A stretch of DNA of 64,000 bases from Euryodendron excelsum (lineage: Eukaryota > Streptophyta > Magnoliopsida > Ericales > Pentaphylacaceae), in NCBI GenBank assembly GCA_033060915.1, contig CM065394.1:28735001-28799000 (forward strand), written 5' to 3'. Made by a program: the position numbers and the translations under genes. Of the stretch, positions 36,131-53,758 are shown piece after piece. Within the stretch, counting starts at the first letter, position 1; every line of letters begins with the position of its first letter. Below the pieces are notes generated by a model, which searched no databases, was not told the DNA's origin, and worked only from the letters and a program-made list of their open reading frames with translations.

Positions 36131-37989
36131 TTAGGAAGAATTGCATAAACACTTACAGCTACAGCGGAAAGACTTACCAAGTCACTCAATGAATCCTTCA
36201 GAGCAGTCACGAATCAACGCGGCGGGCAACAAAGCAGCAGCAAATCCGATGAATCGTATGAAAATCTTCAAGTATGGCACATGCACAGTGGGAGCCCAAG
36301 GGTGTAACCGCCTAGGCTAAAAGCCTCTTTTTCAAGATCAACGGTCTAGATTACATCGCCCACCTGCAAATCCAACGGTTGGCAGTCCATGAGTCACGTC
36401 ACGTTTTGAGAACCAATGTGCACAGGGTGAATTCTGATGTCAAGTGAGCTTTTGTGGGTTCAGCTGCGAAGTTGTGTAGAGGGTGCACGTGGAGTGCTCA
36501 TCGATAAGGGCATCGACCCCTTGAAGTGGTGGAGGGTGCATGACGGTCAACGCTCGCCTTTCTTTAGTGCGCGACAGACAGTGCCTATTCAGGTACATGT
36601 TGTCGACGGATGAAGAAATATGGTACGAGGCACTTGCTCGGAGGAGTTGTGCTTGCTTTATATGGTGGAAAAGGTGTTTTTCTTTGCCGAGTTCAGCATG
36701 GGAGTTTGGGCGAACCTTTGCTTCGAGTAGCAATGTGGGCAAATTTAGGGGAGACCGAATTTGTAGGCTATCAGCACGGAGGTGTTGGTCTACGAGGAGT
36801 GGTGGCAACTCATTGTGGGGGCATATAAGCACTACCGCATGAAGTATTATGCTTGGCATCAACGAGGGTGTTGATTGTTCGAGTGGTGGAGAGTGTCAGG
36901 AGTTGGCACTAGTTGTGGCAAGTGCCAGGAGTTGGCACTGGGCTTTGGTATCATCGAGAACGATGATGGTTAAAGTGGTGGAGAATGTCACGGGTTGCCA
37001 CCCGTAGCATGTCTGGGGCCGCTAGGGACCTTGGGATGGGGCATGTCTGAGCATGGTTGGCTAGTGGCATGACAATCTCGTAATTTGTATTTTTCATCTT
37101 TATTGGATTTATGGATTATGACTCCTCGAGGGGGTAGAATGTTTTTTCCTATCAGTTTGGAGATGGCTCAGAATGCTATTATAAAGGGGGGCATGGTGTT
37201 GACTCTACCACCCTCTGGTGCTACCGAAAGGGACATCATTCAAGTGAGTCCCCTAAGAGAGTGGACGAGACTTGGGGGCCGGCTATGGCCCGTGGCTGCA
37301 GTCCTCATGCTAATCAAAGGGGTACATGGGCGGCATTGTGCTCGATGGGGCAAATGTTGGGCATTAGCGTCGAGAATGGGATTATGATATACGCACCCGC
37401 TGTGCCGCATTTATATCATTTCGGGGCTTACGTTCATGACAGATTGGGCCTCGGTGTGCACCCTTGCATGCCGTGTGTCTTGTGTGCACTTGTGCATTGG
37501 GTTCCCATTTGTGCACACGACCGCTTGGTTTGGCTAGCATTAGTGTCGCTCTTGGCACTATGTTGTGGGCTTAACTGTTGTTATTCAGTTGTGCATATCC
37601 TTGCAGGCAACCTTGACACGGGGCGCTAAGAGCTTCATAGATGGAGGCGTCGTGCCTAACGGGTGATGCTTGGCTCACGCGCATGTCTGGTTGCACATGG
37701 TTGTATTGCTTGTGTTTCGAGAAGGACTAGCGCTAAGCACATTGCTTGTCATGTGTGCGCGCATTTGAGAATGGCTTTGCTATCGCCTATAGCTTAGGTT
37801 GCCTTATGGCTTGAGCATCAGAGGTCCGAACTTAAAGAGATATGCGGGGCATTACAGATGGATCCTGGACGAGCACATAATCTTATATCTCGGTGTTTGA
37901 GTTTGGCGGGACTATTGCTTGGTGCATAGTCGCCTCACAGGTCATTTTCGCTGCATATGATCATGGTGGGTCGCATTACTGTCACCGTG
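36131..37989. other. GC-richer stretch, probably retroelement-derived, unassigned
   Basis: Between two retroelement remnants and clearly richer in G than its surroundings. Overlapping open frames (36440-36862 minus, 36540-36842 plus, 37085-37629 plus) carry no motif I know. ATTATGACTCCTC at 37117 recurs at about 44909, just past the pol remnant, so parts of 36.4-37.9 kb may be LTR or leader of that element. No RT catalytic core (YxDD) is found here. Confidence 0.35.
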
Positions 37990-39420
37990 TGGTGCCCGTC
38001 TTGCCAGCCCGTGACACTTAGGCACGTCATCGAACAAGGGGGGCAAATTCAAATGGACATGGACATAGTAAAGGCCATTCAGGAATGGAAGGCCCCAACT
38101 AATGTGTTTGAGCTACGCTCTTTCTTAGGGCTAGCCAACTATTACCGGCGGTTCGTTGAAGGGTATTAAAAAATGGCCGCCCCCTTGACTGACTTATTGA
38201 AGATAGACAAAGCTTGGGTTTGGTCAAGGGAATGCCAAGGAGCCTTTGCTGATCTGAAGGAGGCCGTGATAAGTGATCCAGTCCTAGCCTTACCAGATGT
38301 GTCAAAACCCTTTGAAATGCAAGCTGATGCTTCAGATTTTCCCCTTAGTGGAGTGCTACTTCAAGAGAGCTATCCAGTTACTTACGAAAGTTGCAAGCTC
38401 AGTGATGCCGAGAAGAGATACATTGCCCAAGTAAAAGAGCTGCTTGCGGTGGTGCATTACCTTTAAGTGTGGAGGCATTACTTGTTAGGGTCCAAGTTCA
38501 TGGTGAAGACTGACAACATAGCTGTTAGCCACTTCTTAACTCAACCTAAATTGATCCTAAAACAAGCTCAATGGCAAGAACATCTTGCTGAATTTGACTT
38601 CAATCTAAATATGAGGCTGGTTGCACCAACTAGGTGGCGGATGCACTGAGTCGCAGGCTGAGCTTGCTACTATCAAGTTGGTGGCAAACCTTACGGCTAG
38701 CAAGGTCACCACAAGCATGCGGAAAAGATCAAGGAGAACTTGTTAAAGGATCCTATGGCACAAACAATCATACATCTAGCCAAAGAAGGGAAGACACGCC
38801 AGTTTTGGGTCGAGAACGACTTACTTATAACCAAAGGGAATCAGGTTTATGTACCTAAAGCTGGTGACTTACGAAGGGCGCTCCTGTGGGAGTGTCATGA
38901 CACCTTGTGGGCTGGCCACCCAGGGTGGCAATGAATAATGGCACTATTAAAACAGGGCTACTATTGGGCCTATATGAAAGACAATGTGATGGATTATACA
39001 AAGACTTGTCTCACCTGCCAACAAGACAAGACGAAGTGAGCCAAGATAGCTGAGTTATTAGAGCCACTTCCCACTCTAAGAAGGCCTTGGGAAAGTGTCT
39101 TACTTGATTTCATCAGCAATTTGCCGAAGGTTGGAGATCTTAGCACTATTTTGGTAATAGTGGATTGATTCTCCAAGTATGCCACATTCATCCCAGCACC
39201 AAAGTATTGCCCAACAGAGGAGATAGCTCGTTTATTCTTCAATCACATTATCAAGTATTGAGGCATGCCCCAAAGTATTGTCAGTGACCAATATTCAAGA
39301 CTTACAAGGACCTTCTAGTCAAAATTCTTCAAGTTTCTCAGTTCACATCTCGATATGTCGTCTAGCTATCATTCACAAACTAATGGCCAGACGGAACGTT
39401 TCAACCGACTACTTGAAGAG
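37990..39420 (+). pseudogene. Ty3/gypsy chromovirus pol remnant, part 1: RT end, RNase H, integrase start
   Basis: Seen: an RT connection region ([19 protein letters not shown], about 38108-38166), then a stop. RNase H follows with its acidic positions mostly kept (FEMQADASDF, AEKRYIAQVKELLAVV, MVKTDN). Then come an integrase zinc finger (CHDTLWAGHPG, CLTCQQDK) and an integrase core (LLDFISNLP, HSQTNGQTERFN). In-frame stops interrupt it at about 38167, 38464, 38934, 39038 and further on. Gag, protease and the RT active site are missing upstream. The integrase is cut after LLEE at 39420 by a large insertion and resumes at 43849. A dead copy. Confidence 0.9.
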
Positions 39421-39929
39421 TCTCGTGTCCCGATTTTTTGCCCTCGAGAAAAACACACAAGTGAGAAAAACATAGTACTCTCTCGTTAGAACTCATTCTC
39501 TTAGAAGGACAAGTGCGACTATGTTTAAATTAGAAATTGATTTGATTGCCATCTAACTTGGTTAAGGTGAGTTTGGTCACTTAAAACTAAGTGCAATCTG
39601 AAAATTAAACTTAGGGTTTTTGAAAAGGTTTTGAAAAACTTCCTCAAGAGAAAGTTTTTGGAGAAAACAAGTTGTTTGGCAATCTTTAGAAAGATTTAAG
39701 CCCTTTTTTGAAAATAACTCTGTTTTGGTTCTTTAAAAATAGTGATTCTAGGTTTAAAGGTTGGTTACGTATAGGGAAGATGCATTAAGCTATCATCCTA
39801 TCCCGCTCTTGAGGTATCTACATGTCTATTCACCGTAGGTTCACTCATTTAGAATCTTTGATTATCAAATGTCCAATACTATCCATTTTGAAAAGAATTT
39901 TAGAAAGAAGTTTGATATAATGCATGATA

Positions 39930-41300
39930 TGCAAGTGCAAGAAGAAGATTTGATTTTGAAAATAGATTTGAAGAAAAGATTTGAAGCTTGAAAAAGGTTG
40001 TGAAAATTGAAAAACTTGAAAAAGGTTGTGAAAATTAGAGAATTGAAAAATATTATGGAATTGGAAATCTGAAAAGGGTTGTGACCACACTCATGAGGGT
40101 TGCTTACGTATCCTTTTGTTGGGAATCAGGTCAATCGTAGCTCGGACTCGGGGTTCGATTAAAAATAGACACTTTGAAGTTTTTGAAAAGTTTGACTTAA
40201 CAAGGGTTTGATTTGAATTTTGAATAGAAGATTCGAAATTGAACTTTGATTTGAAATCGAACTTGAATTTAAAATTGAACTTGAAATTGACTTTGATTTG
40301 AAATTGAACTTGAGGGTTTTGAAATTGATTTTGATTTGAAAAGATTGAACTTTAAATGAGAACTTGGATTTGATTTGGAAAGATTGAGTTGAGTTTTGAA
40401 ATCATCTTGGCTTAAATTAAAGTTTGAAAATCATATTAGTTTAGAAAAGAGCTTTAAAAAAGAGTTGAAACTTCCTAACTTAATATTAGGGTTGAACTAG
40501 GGTTTAGGTATCCTAAGACTTAGGTAACCTAGGATTGAAGCATGCAATTAAATTGGAAAACTTGATTTGAACTTGAGAGGTTTGATTTTAGGAAGTTGGA
40601 TTTTAGGAAAGTTTTCATTTTAGGAAAGTTTCAAATTAGAAAAGGTTTCGATTTTGGAAAGATTTGAATTTAAAAAGTTTCAAAATTAAAAAGATTGAAA
40701 CTTTGGAAAGATTTGAAAGTTTAAATTTAAGAAATATTTGAAAGCTTGAAATTAGGAAAGATTAGAATTAGGAAAGATTTGATAATTTGAAATTTAGAAA
40801 GTTAAGATTTAGAAAGGTTTGAAATTAGGAAAGGTTTGAAAGTTTAAAATTAAAAAATTTGGAATTAGGAGAGATTAGAATTAGAAAATATTTGATTCCT
40901 ATTTCCTAAAGTTGAAGATTGGATTTTATTTTAAAAAATAGATGATTTTATTTTATTTTCAAAATTGGAAAATTTGAGTTGGTTTCCTAAATTAGAATAT
41001 TTGGTTTGACATGAAATTGAAAAGGTTGAATTTTAAAAATCTTGAATTTGGAGATCTAAGATTTGGTAGGAAAAGAGATTTTGAAAATCTATGATTTGAT
41101 GTAGAAAATAGAAAGTCTTTACTTTAAGAAAGGAATTAGGGTTTCCTAATTATGGATTATAGGGCTGGACTTGGACATCAAGACAAAGAGTTTTTAGAAA
41201 GTAAATATTTGAAAAGAGTTTTTAAGAAGTAGATTTGCAAAATAATTTGAAAAGAGGTTTGAATATGGACTTTTACAAGTCTCTTGAATATCTCACTTTC
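39930..41300. repeat. Cytosine-poor, purine-rich degenerate repeat tract
   Basis: Plus strand built from variants of GAAATTGAACTTGA and GGAAAGTTTGAAATTAG, almost without C. Unit order is irregular, so it looks like a decayed short tandem array. It lies inside the nested insertion. Confidence 0.7.
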
Positions 41301-42527
41301 TTAAAATAATTCTAACCATAAAAAGATTAGAATCATTCTAAGGTTGTGATTTTGATAACAAATAGGATTTGAAATATGGATCATAATAATGACATTGTAT
41401 TTAACACTTTCTAAAATAACCCCAACCTTGAAATGACTAGAATCATTCTAGGATTGTGATTTTGATAAAATATAATTTAGGATTTGAACCCAAAATTTGG
41501 ACTTTGATGGTTACATTGGATGTAACACTTTTCTAAAACAACCCTAATCATAGAATGGTTAGAATCTCTTTAGGATTATGATTTTGAAAACAAGTTTGAA
41601 AGAATGAAGTTTTGAACACAAGTTTTGAAAGAGAACTTTGATACGAGTTTTGAAAACAACTTTGAATGCAATTTTGAATGCAATGCATGAACATAATAAC
41701 TACAATGCAATAAAGTCGTGAACATACAAGGCTAGGTTTCACCATATAATTAAGGGGGCCGAACCCACACCATCAAAGGTTGAACTAGAAGAAAGCCCCC
41801 AGCATGGTGACCTTCAACAGTCCTTCCTAGGCATGAATCGGGGAGTTCTTTATTTCAAGCATGCAAGAAGAGGAGGTAGAAGATCTGGATTAAAATAAAA
41901 GAAAAACCAAGTGGGTTAGGAGGAAGAAGAAAGAGGAGGATTACATAAAAGTAAATAGAAAACTAACTTTGTATTCTTCTTGCTTTGATTTGCTTTGCTT
42001 TACTTGAACCTTGAGAGTTTTGAAGTTGCAGCACTTGAGTCTTCAATGAACGTTTGAAGGCTTGCTTTTGAGTGTATAGTGTGTATAAAGGCTTGGGTTT
42101 AAGTGTATGGTGGCTAGGGCTTAAAGAGACTTAAGAGAATTAGGGTTTGGAGAGACTTTGAGCTCTGATTTTAGAGAGACTGAGTTTGCGGCTTTTTACA
42201 CAGAGGGAGAGTCTGTATTTATAGGCAATTGAAAAACACCTTGGCACCTGTTACAGTGGCGCCAGGGGAAAAATTGCATTGAGTGGCGCCACGCACTTAG
42301 AAATTTTTTTAAGGCAGCAAGAAATGTATCTTTTGACCCATAGGATGCAAAACAAAAGATTTGGGGCACCTATCCTAGTGACTACCATGTAATTTTTGAC
42401 TCGTCTCCACTATGAGTGACTCCGGAAGGTCCGAGAATGATCCGAAAAGCTGGGGATAGACAGGAACTCTTGAAAGAGTGTCTCGGAGGTAATGAACTTA
42501 AGAAACAATGTCGAAATATTTGAAAAG

Positions 42528-43035
42528 GTTAACCGGCCCACTAGGGGCAAAATAGTCAATTGAATTAGGGAAACACCGAAATAGACTCGGAGTGACCCGT
42601 GAGAAGGCTTGAAAGTTAGAAACACTATTGAGAGTGTTCCAAGGGGTTGTCGGTTTGATACCCAGAGCCAGTGTGGTTGGAAAAAGCAATCGGCCTACTA
42701 GAGGCAAAATGGTCATTTTATATTTACTAGAATAGACTCGGAATGATCCGGAAAGGTGTTGAAAATTTGAGAATACTATTAAAAGCATCCTTAGAAGGTT
42801 ACCGTTTTGACACCTGTAGCCAGTGTGGTTCCTAGAGGCAGTCGGATGCCTAGGGGCAAAATAGTCATTTTAATCGGATGGTCTAAGAATTTATCCGAAA
42901 CCGACCGGAATGCACTTGAACATGTCGGATTGTCTTTGGGACAATCTTGGAAGGGTGGACTTACTGCTCTGCAAACTTAGGTACTTTCTCGAAAAGAGTG
43001 TTGGAAGGGCCCAATGGGCAGTTTGGTCATTTTTT
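42528..43035. repeat. Degenerate tandem repeats, period about 155 bp
   Basis: The word CGGCC(C/T)ACTAG(G/A)GGCAAAAT(A/G)GTCA recurs at about 42533, 42690 and 42842, with a weaker copy near 43009 and an isolated one near 43669. Between copies the words ATAGACTCGGA(A/G)TGA and GCCAGTGTGGTT also repeat. Confidence 0.7.
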
Positions 43036-43848
43036 GCTGGAGTGGGCTAGCAGGCACTGGTGTTGACCCGGGTTTTGAGTGTTTCCGTCACTCTGACAGT
43101 GTGTAACGAGTTTGTTTCCAAAGGTATCTTGTCCTTTGGTAAACGTGTCACGACCAAGAGGCGTGTTTGGTCCCGTGACATAGAGATTTTGTTGGCAATT
43201 CCCAATGTCGACTTGTTTGTAAGTGTTTCCGTCACTCTGATGGTTGCGATGTTTGTGAGTATTTTCGTCACTCTGACGGTATGCGTTCATTTCGAAAATT
43301 GTTCGATCTCGAAAAGTTATTGGATGGTCTTATGGTCTCAGGGATCAACTTTTTTAAAAGACGTGTCGAGTAATAAACATTCTACATTGGTGGGCTAGTA
43401 GGGGTTAGAAGTGAATCGTTCTATCATTTCGGGGACTTGGGTTCCGTCTCAATCGACGGGTTTGAAGGGACTTATCGTTCCAAGGAGTTTTCTCGGTAAA
43501 TGTGCCGGACTGGATGGACTTACCGTCTGAGGGATCAATTTTCTTGAAGACATACCAATTTGAGTTTGATTAGTTTGAACTGGAATTGGAATTGGAATTG
43601 GAATTGAGGTTGAAATAGGGACTTACAGTCTTTAAGAAGATGTGCCTGCTAGAATTGGACCAAGCAATGCTGCAAGGGCATTTTGGTCATTTTGCCTTTA
43701 TTAGACTCGGCGGGTCCGTGAAGAGATTGATTGACTGGATTGAGTCTGGAAAACTGGTTTAGACTTGAATGTGTCTATGTCGGTTTGATTGTGAGTCCGA
43801 TCAGACCAAAGATTGCCTAGCTGGCAAAAATGGGATGCTTATAAAGAG

Positions 43849-44620
43849 TATTTGCATCATTTTGTTAATGCCAACCAAATAAATTGGGTGCAATTACTTG
43901 ATGTAGTTCAATGTTGTTTCAATTCTCAAAAGAGTTATTCCACTAACAAGCGCTCTTTTGAGATTGTTATAGGTCAGCAGCCGCTGATGCCCCACACAGT
44001 GGATGAACCTTATACCCGAGAAGTCTTCGAGAGCCTACAACTTCACCAAATAATAGAAGCAAGGGAATGAAGTAGAAAGTGCTTACTTAGAGAAGGCTTC
44101 CAAGAGAATGAAGAAGTAGGCAGATCAGGGAAGAAGGCCGCTTGAGTTCTAAGTTAGGGACCTTGTGCTAGTGAAGCTGACGCTTGAACAACTCAGATTC
44201 CTTCGCAACCACGACAGATGCTTAGTGTGAAAGTACGGGGGACCTGTTCCAGTTATGGCCAAGATTGGAAAGGCGTTTTACAGGGTTGAGCCTTCAGCCT
44301 AGATGAAAGTGCACCCATTATTTCACGTGAGTTGTCTCAAGCCCTACCATGCAGATCAGGAAAATTCAACTTGCAAAATCTTCACAAGAGCAGCCATCAA
44401 CACTAAGCCACCAGCGGCAAAGTAAGTTGAATACATTCTCGCCGACAGAGTGGTCAAGACAAGACGCTCACACCTGGAGTACTTAGTGAAGTAGAAGGAT
44501 ATTGGGGACAAGGAGGTTAGTTGGGAGAAAGCGGAAGGCTTGCAACCATTCGTGGACAAGCTCGAGGAGTACCTTGTTTTAAGGTCTACAAGGACGTCGA
44601 CCGCATAAGTGAAGAAGACT
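43849..44620 (+). pseudogene. Ty3/gypsy chromovirus pol remnant, part 2: integrase end and chromodomain
   Basis: Seen: the integrase resumes with a frame up to 44070 (WVQLLDVVQCCFNSQKSY, FEIVIGQQPLMPHTV). After frame breaks come the typical gypsy tail (KVHPLFHVSCLKPYHAD, about 44310-44356) and a chromodomain-like block (RRSHLEYLVK, stop in place of Trp, SWEKAEGLQPFVDKLEEY, about 44425-44575). A chromodomain after integrase marks the chromovirus clade of Ty3/gypsy elements. Stops and shifts show it is dead. Confidence 0.85.
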
Positions 44621-45333
44621 GTCACAAACTGCACTTCAAGGCCGGACTCATGCCCTCATTTTTTAGTCTCGTGCCAACTTTATCTTATCTGTACATATTG
44701 TATAGAGTCTAGAAATGTAGGTCTAGTGTCGGATGCACGCTTAGATTTTCCCTTGTCAAAAGGTGCGGCATCCAAGTTGGTTGTGTTCTAATTTTATCGA
44801 GGAGAGGTGTTGTAATTTTTTTGAAGAGTTAGAAAATTAGTTTAGAGTCATACATAAATGTATGTAAAAGGGTTTTGTCAAATTACTTGTATATATTTTT
44901 GTATACTCATTATGACTCCTCAAAGAGGTGTCATATTTCATAATGCTAGTTTTAAAATGGTTTAAAAAGCTTATATTAGGGAGGACAGTAAGGTGAATTT
45001 AAATTCTTAACTTGTCAGTTGTTAATTATCAAAACTATCCATTTAATTATAGCTTAAAATTACTTTGTATATACAATAAAAATGATATTGTTGATTTGTT
45101 TGGTGCCGCTGAAAGGACAAGTGCCCCACAGTCCACCCCACTGAAAAGTCTCGATTCATGACATTAAGCCTAATAGAGCCGCCATAGAGGACACGTGGAC
45201 AAAGTGGGAAACCAGCTAAAGCGTCCGGTAGGACTCCTAACTCTTGTTACAGTTCAGAGTCGGTCACTCTCTCTCTCTCTCGCTCTCCAACCAGAAGTTC
45301 AGAACCCTCTCACTCAGCTCTCAGAGTTAAACT
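44621..45333. other. Retroelement flank and CDC48 upstream region
   Basis: The left part is the 3' flank of the chromovirus remnant, possibly its LTR (ATTATGACTCCTC at about 44909 shared with 37117). The right part is the CDC48 promoter and leader. A CT-rich leader tract (45269-45290, mostly CTCTCT) sits about 45-65 bp upstream of the ATG. Such CT tracts are common in 5' leaders of highly expressed plant genes. Confidence 0.5.
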
Positions 45334-50993
<5,660 letters not shown>

Positions 50994-51239
50994 AATAAAC
51001 CAATGCAACTTGGAGGTCCTGCAGTCTCTGTATAAAATCCGCTGCTGCTACTACAGTATAGAAGTTTTATGTTGATGACGGACGTATGCATGTCAAGATG
51101 ATTTTGTGTACTAAATTATGAGCTGTTCTATGATGGGCGTGTTTGTCTCACAGAATTTCAGTTTAATTTTATAGTATTTGCTGAGTGGTTTTTGGATTTC
51201 ATCTCTCTTATGGTATTTATGCTGTGCTGAGCTTAATAG

Positions 51240-51540
51240 TGGATTGTTCAAACTTAGTTTGAAAATCTTTATAAATTTAAAAATATGTTTAAGTTTAATT
51301 TATTTAACTTTTGAGTCGATTTTAAAAGAGTTTTAATCGAGTTAAATATTTATTGAATTTGAGTAGCTTGAATTTTTTTAATATATGTGAGTTTATTAAG
51401 TTAAGTTCAAACTTATATATTTAACAGCCTAAATTTATAAACTTAACGAGTCTTAAAATATATTTAAATTTGATTTGATTATTATGATTTGTTTATTATA
51501 CAAGAGTTTAGTTCATTTTTTAACTCTATTTAGGATATCT
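51240..51540. repeat. Dispersed repeat, inverted copy 4 of the family
   Basis: Its reverse complement contains AAAAATTCAAGCTACTCAA and AAAGTTAAATAAATTAAACTT, matching 17805-17880 (AAAAATTCAAGCTACTCAA and AAAGTTAAACAAATTAAACTT). Confidence 0.65.
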
Positions 51541-53000
51541 AAAGACAGATTTAATCTGTTCTATCATCAAATGCAGTGAAAAACCTTAGATGAATGGGTG
51601 ATTGATGCTTTCAATTAATTGACTTTTGTCCCAAATTAACAGCCTTACGTCATCCTTTCCGCTCAAATCTAGGGTGTACGAACGCAACGATTGGATAGAA
51701 TAGAAAAATCCGCCATTCGTGTGGATCAAAAATCAGACAATGGCATGGTTTAATTTTGAGTGGGACGTTGAGTCGATTCATAATCTTAGTGTGATAATGT
51801 ACTGATAGGACAGTGTCAAATCGTCTTTATATATTAAAGATGCTATCACTTCTCAAATCTGTATATATTGTGCCCAATTCCCTATGAGATGTGGCTAACA
51901 ACCGTTTTGAGATTGTTAAAAGTTGCCCACAGCTTCTTAACAGTGTAGCCTAACCCACCAAAAAGGAGAAAGAAAGAAAAGCAAGGCATGGCAAGAAAAA
52001 ATAGAAACAAACAGAAACAATTATTGAATACGAAAATGAAAAGCATGACATATGGTTGAAAAGCATATGCACAAATTAGGGGTGAATATTGGTCGGGTTA
52101 TCTATACTATTAATAATATTTATTAGGTTTTAAACTAAATCTTAAATCAGCCCAAAATAAAAATTAAATGTAAAAGCATGTTCAAGCCAGCCAATTTAAT
52201 CTAAAAAAATCATAATAAAAAATTTATGTCGATATAAATGATGTGTTATTTGAATTGATTTGTGTATTTTTTTGTTGATAAAACTGAACTGTTAAAATCT
52301 TTTAACTAATTTTTTTAAATAAATATTTTTCTTCTCAAAAAGTAAAGTTAAATAAAATAAAATCTAAATACATTATTCTATATATATTTCGATTAGGTCA
52401 AGCTTTAATCAAAATTTTCAAGTCCGCTCATTAATGTAGTTAAATTTTAAAAAAATCTCCACCCATAAAAATAAGAGGCGAGCTTGTGCGGGCTTAATGG
52501 GCATGGGGCATGACGACTCCTAGGGCGAATGTATCCAGTGGTGAATCCATGAAGGAGGCAAGCATGCATATATTCAGTATAAAGTTTATGCTATCTTAGA
52601 TATGGTTCCCATTCTGTCCTGATGGCTCATATAATGGAAGTCTCTCTCTCACAATAGCGTATTCCTCTCTCTCTCTCTCAATTGTACTATTAGAAAATTA
52701 ATACAAATGCTAATGAAAGTTTTTCGCTTTCAAATAAAACACACGTTATTGATCATAAAATAGTCAAGCAAGTAGATAATACCTGAAAAATAGCGAGATG
52801 TTCTTCTCAACGACTCCCTAAAATATCCTTGCTTTCAAATGACAACCCTCTAGGATAAGATTTAAATTATCTAGTAGATCTCCTAGACTTAGGAAAACAT
52901 TAGAGAAAAAATAAATAAGATAATTTAAAAGATGGATGAAATAATAATTAACTATAAAAATATTATTTTGAGATTTCTTATACTAATTTTTTAAAAGAAC

Positions 53001-53031
<31 letters not shown>

Positions 53032-53522
53032 TAGTAAGGGTAGAGGGAGGGCCCTAAAATGCATGCACAGTCGCATGAAAACAGAGAAGCTTCCCCTTAT
53101 CCTTCAAAGCAGAGAAACCAAAGGGTGGTGGGCTTTGGGACCGAAGTGGGGTTTCAGGCTTTCAGCACAAATACACAAACATTACAATCCCGAGGGTAAT
53201 TATAAATTCAGACCTCTTCAGTTTGAAAGTTGATAATTCGTCTAACTTCTTTTAAATCGAGGAAGAAATTTGTGCGCCCCATAAGCAAGCGTGAATACTC
53301 CTGAAGCATAACCAAAAGAAAAATACACAATCATTGCCCACGGTTCCCCCACGACCACATATGCCCCCTTCTCCCTCTTTCTAAAAGTATGAGAGAGAGA
53401 GATCATCCTAGACATCTTTTTTTAAATTCTGCGAACACAACAACGCAACGCCCATAACCATCAACGCATCCTTATCCTCCTTCTGTGAGAAATGATAGAC
53501 AATGACTTCGTAATAAAGCAAC

Positions 53523-53527
<5 letters not shown>

Positions 53528-53564
<37 letters not shown>
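53528..53564. repeat. (CT)n microsatellite
   Basis: About 18 CT units in the presumed 3' flank of the receptor-kinase gene; a shorter CT run follows at 53707-53727. Confidence 0.95.
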
Positions 53565-53566
<2 letters not shown>

Positions 53567-53758
53567 GCACGTGCATACAGATAGTCTTAAAAAAAGAGAG
53601 TTTGCTCTGATGGCAATTAAAGAGGGCATGATTTGCAAGAGTCACAAGTTTAGGACCAATGATGTCAAGCTGCTATACACACAGATTTTGCTCGTCCTAG
53701 TTATCACTCTCTCTCTCTCTCTCTCTACAGTGCTCACATCAACCTACTCCTAATATCA

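Larger units (their letters stand above)
39421..43848 (-). mobile_element. 4.4-kb non-coding nested insertion, possibly a giant solo LTR
   Basis: Seen: it splits the integrase frame exactly between two codons. AAGAG stands at both edges (39416-39420 and 43844-43848), as a 5-bp target duplication would. No protein domain is found inside. On the minus strand a TATA box (TATAAATAC, 42223-42215) is followed by a pyrimidine-rich, C-containing leader and 'CCCTAATTCTC'-like words, so it has promoter-like architecture. The inside is C-poor on the plus strand (39.9-41.3 kb) and holds ~155-bp degenerate repeats (42.5-43.0 kb). Known: some Tat/Ogre-type elements have LTRs of several kb. Against a simple LTR: the edges set by AAGAG do not read TG...CA. 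So the insertion is clear, its class is not. Confidence 0.6.
50994..53758. other. Intergenic between convergent CDC48 and receptor-kinase genes
   Basis: The first about 200 bp is the CDC48 3' UTR. At 51240-51540 lies an inverted copy of the dispersed repeat seen at 17650. An AT microsatellite stands at 53010-53032 and a (CT)n tract at 53528-53564. The last part should be the 3' UTR of the receptor kinase. No further gene seen. Confidence 0.55.

Noticed and set aside
36440..37629. Frames of 100-140 codons in the GC-richer stretch
   Set aside because: Several overlap on both strands, as expected from stop-poor GC-rich DNA; no motif recognised.
43027..43398. Frames of 74-112 codons around repeated GTCACTCTGAC words
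   Set aside because: Produced by short repeats in the nested insertion.
39428..43805. Alternative TG...CA edges for the nested insertion (TGTCCCGA and CCGATCA)
   Set aside because: No target duplication flanks them and they break integrase continuity less neatly than the AAGAG edges.
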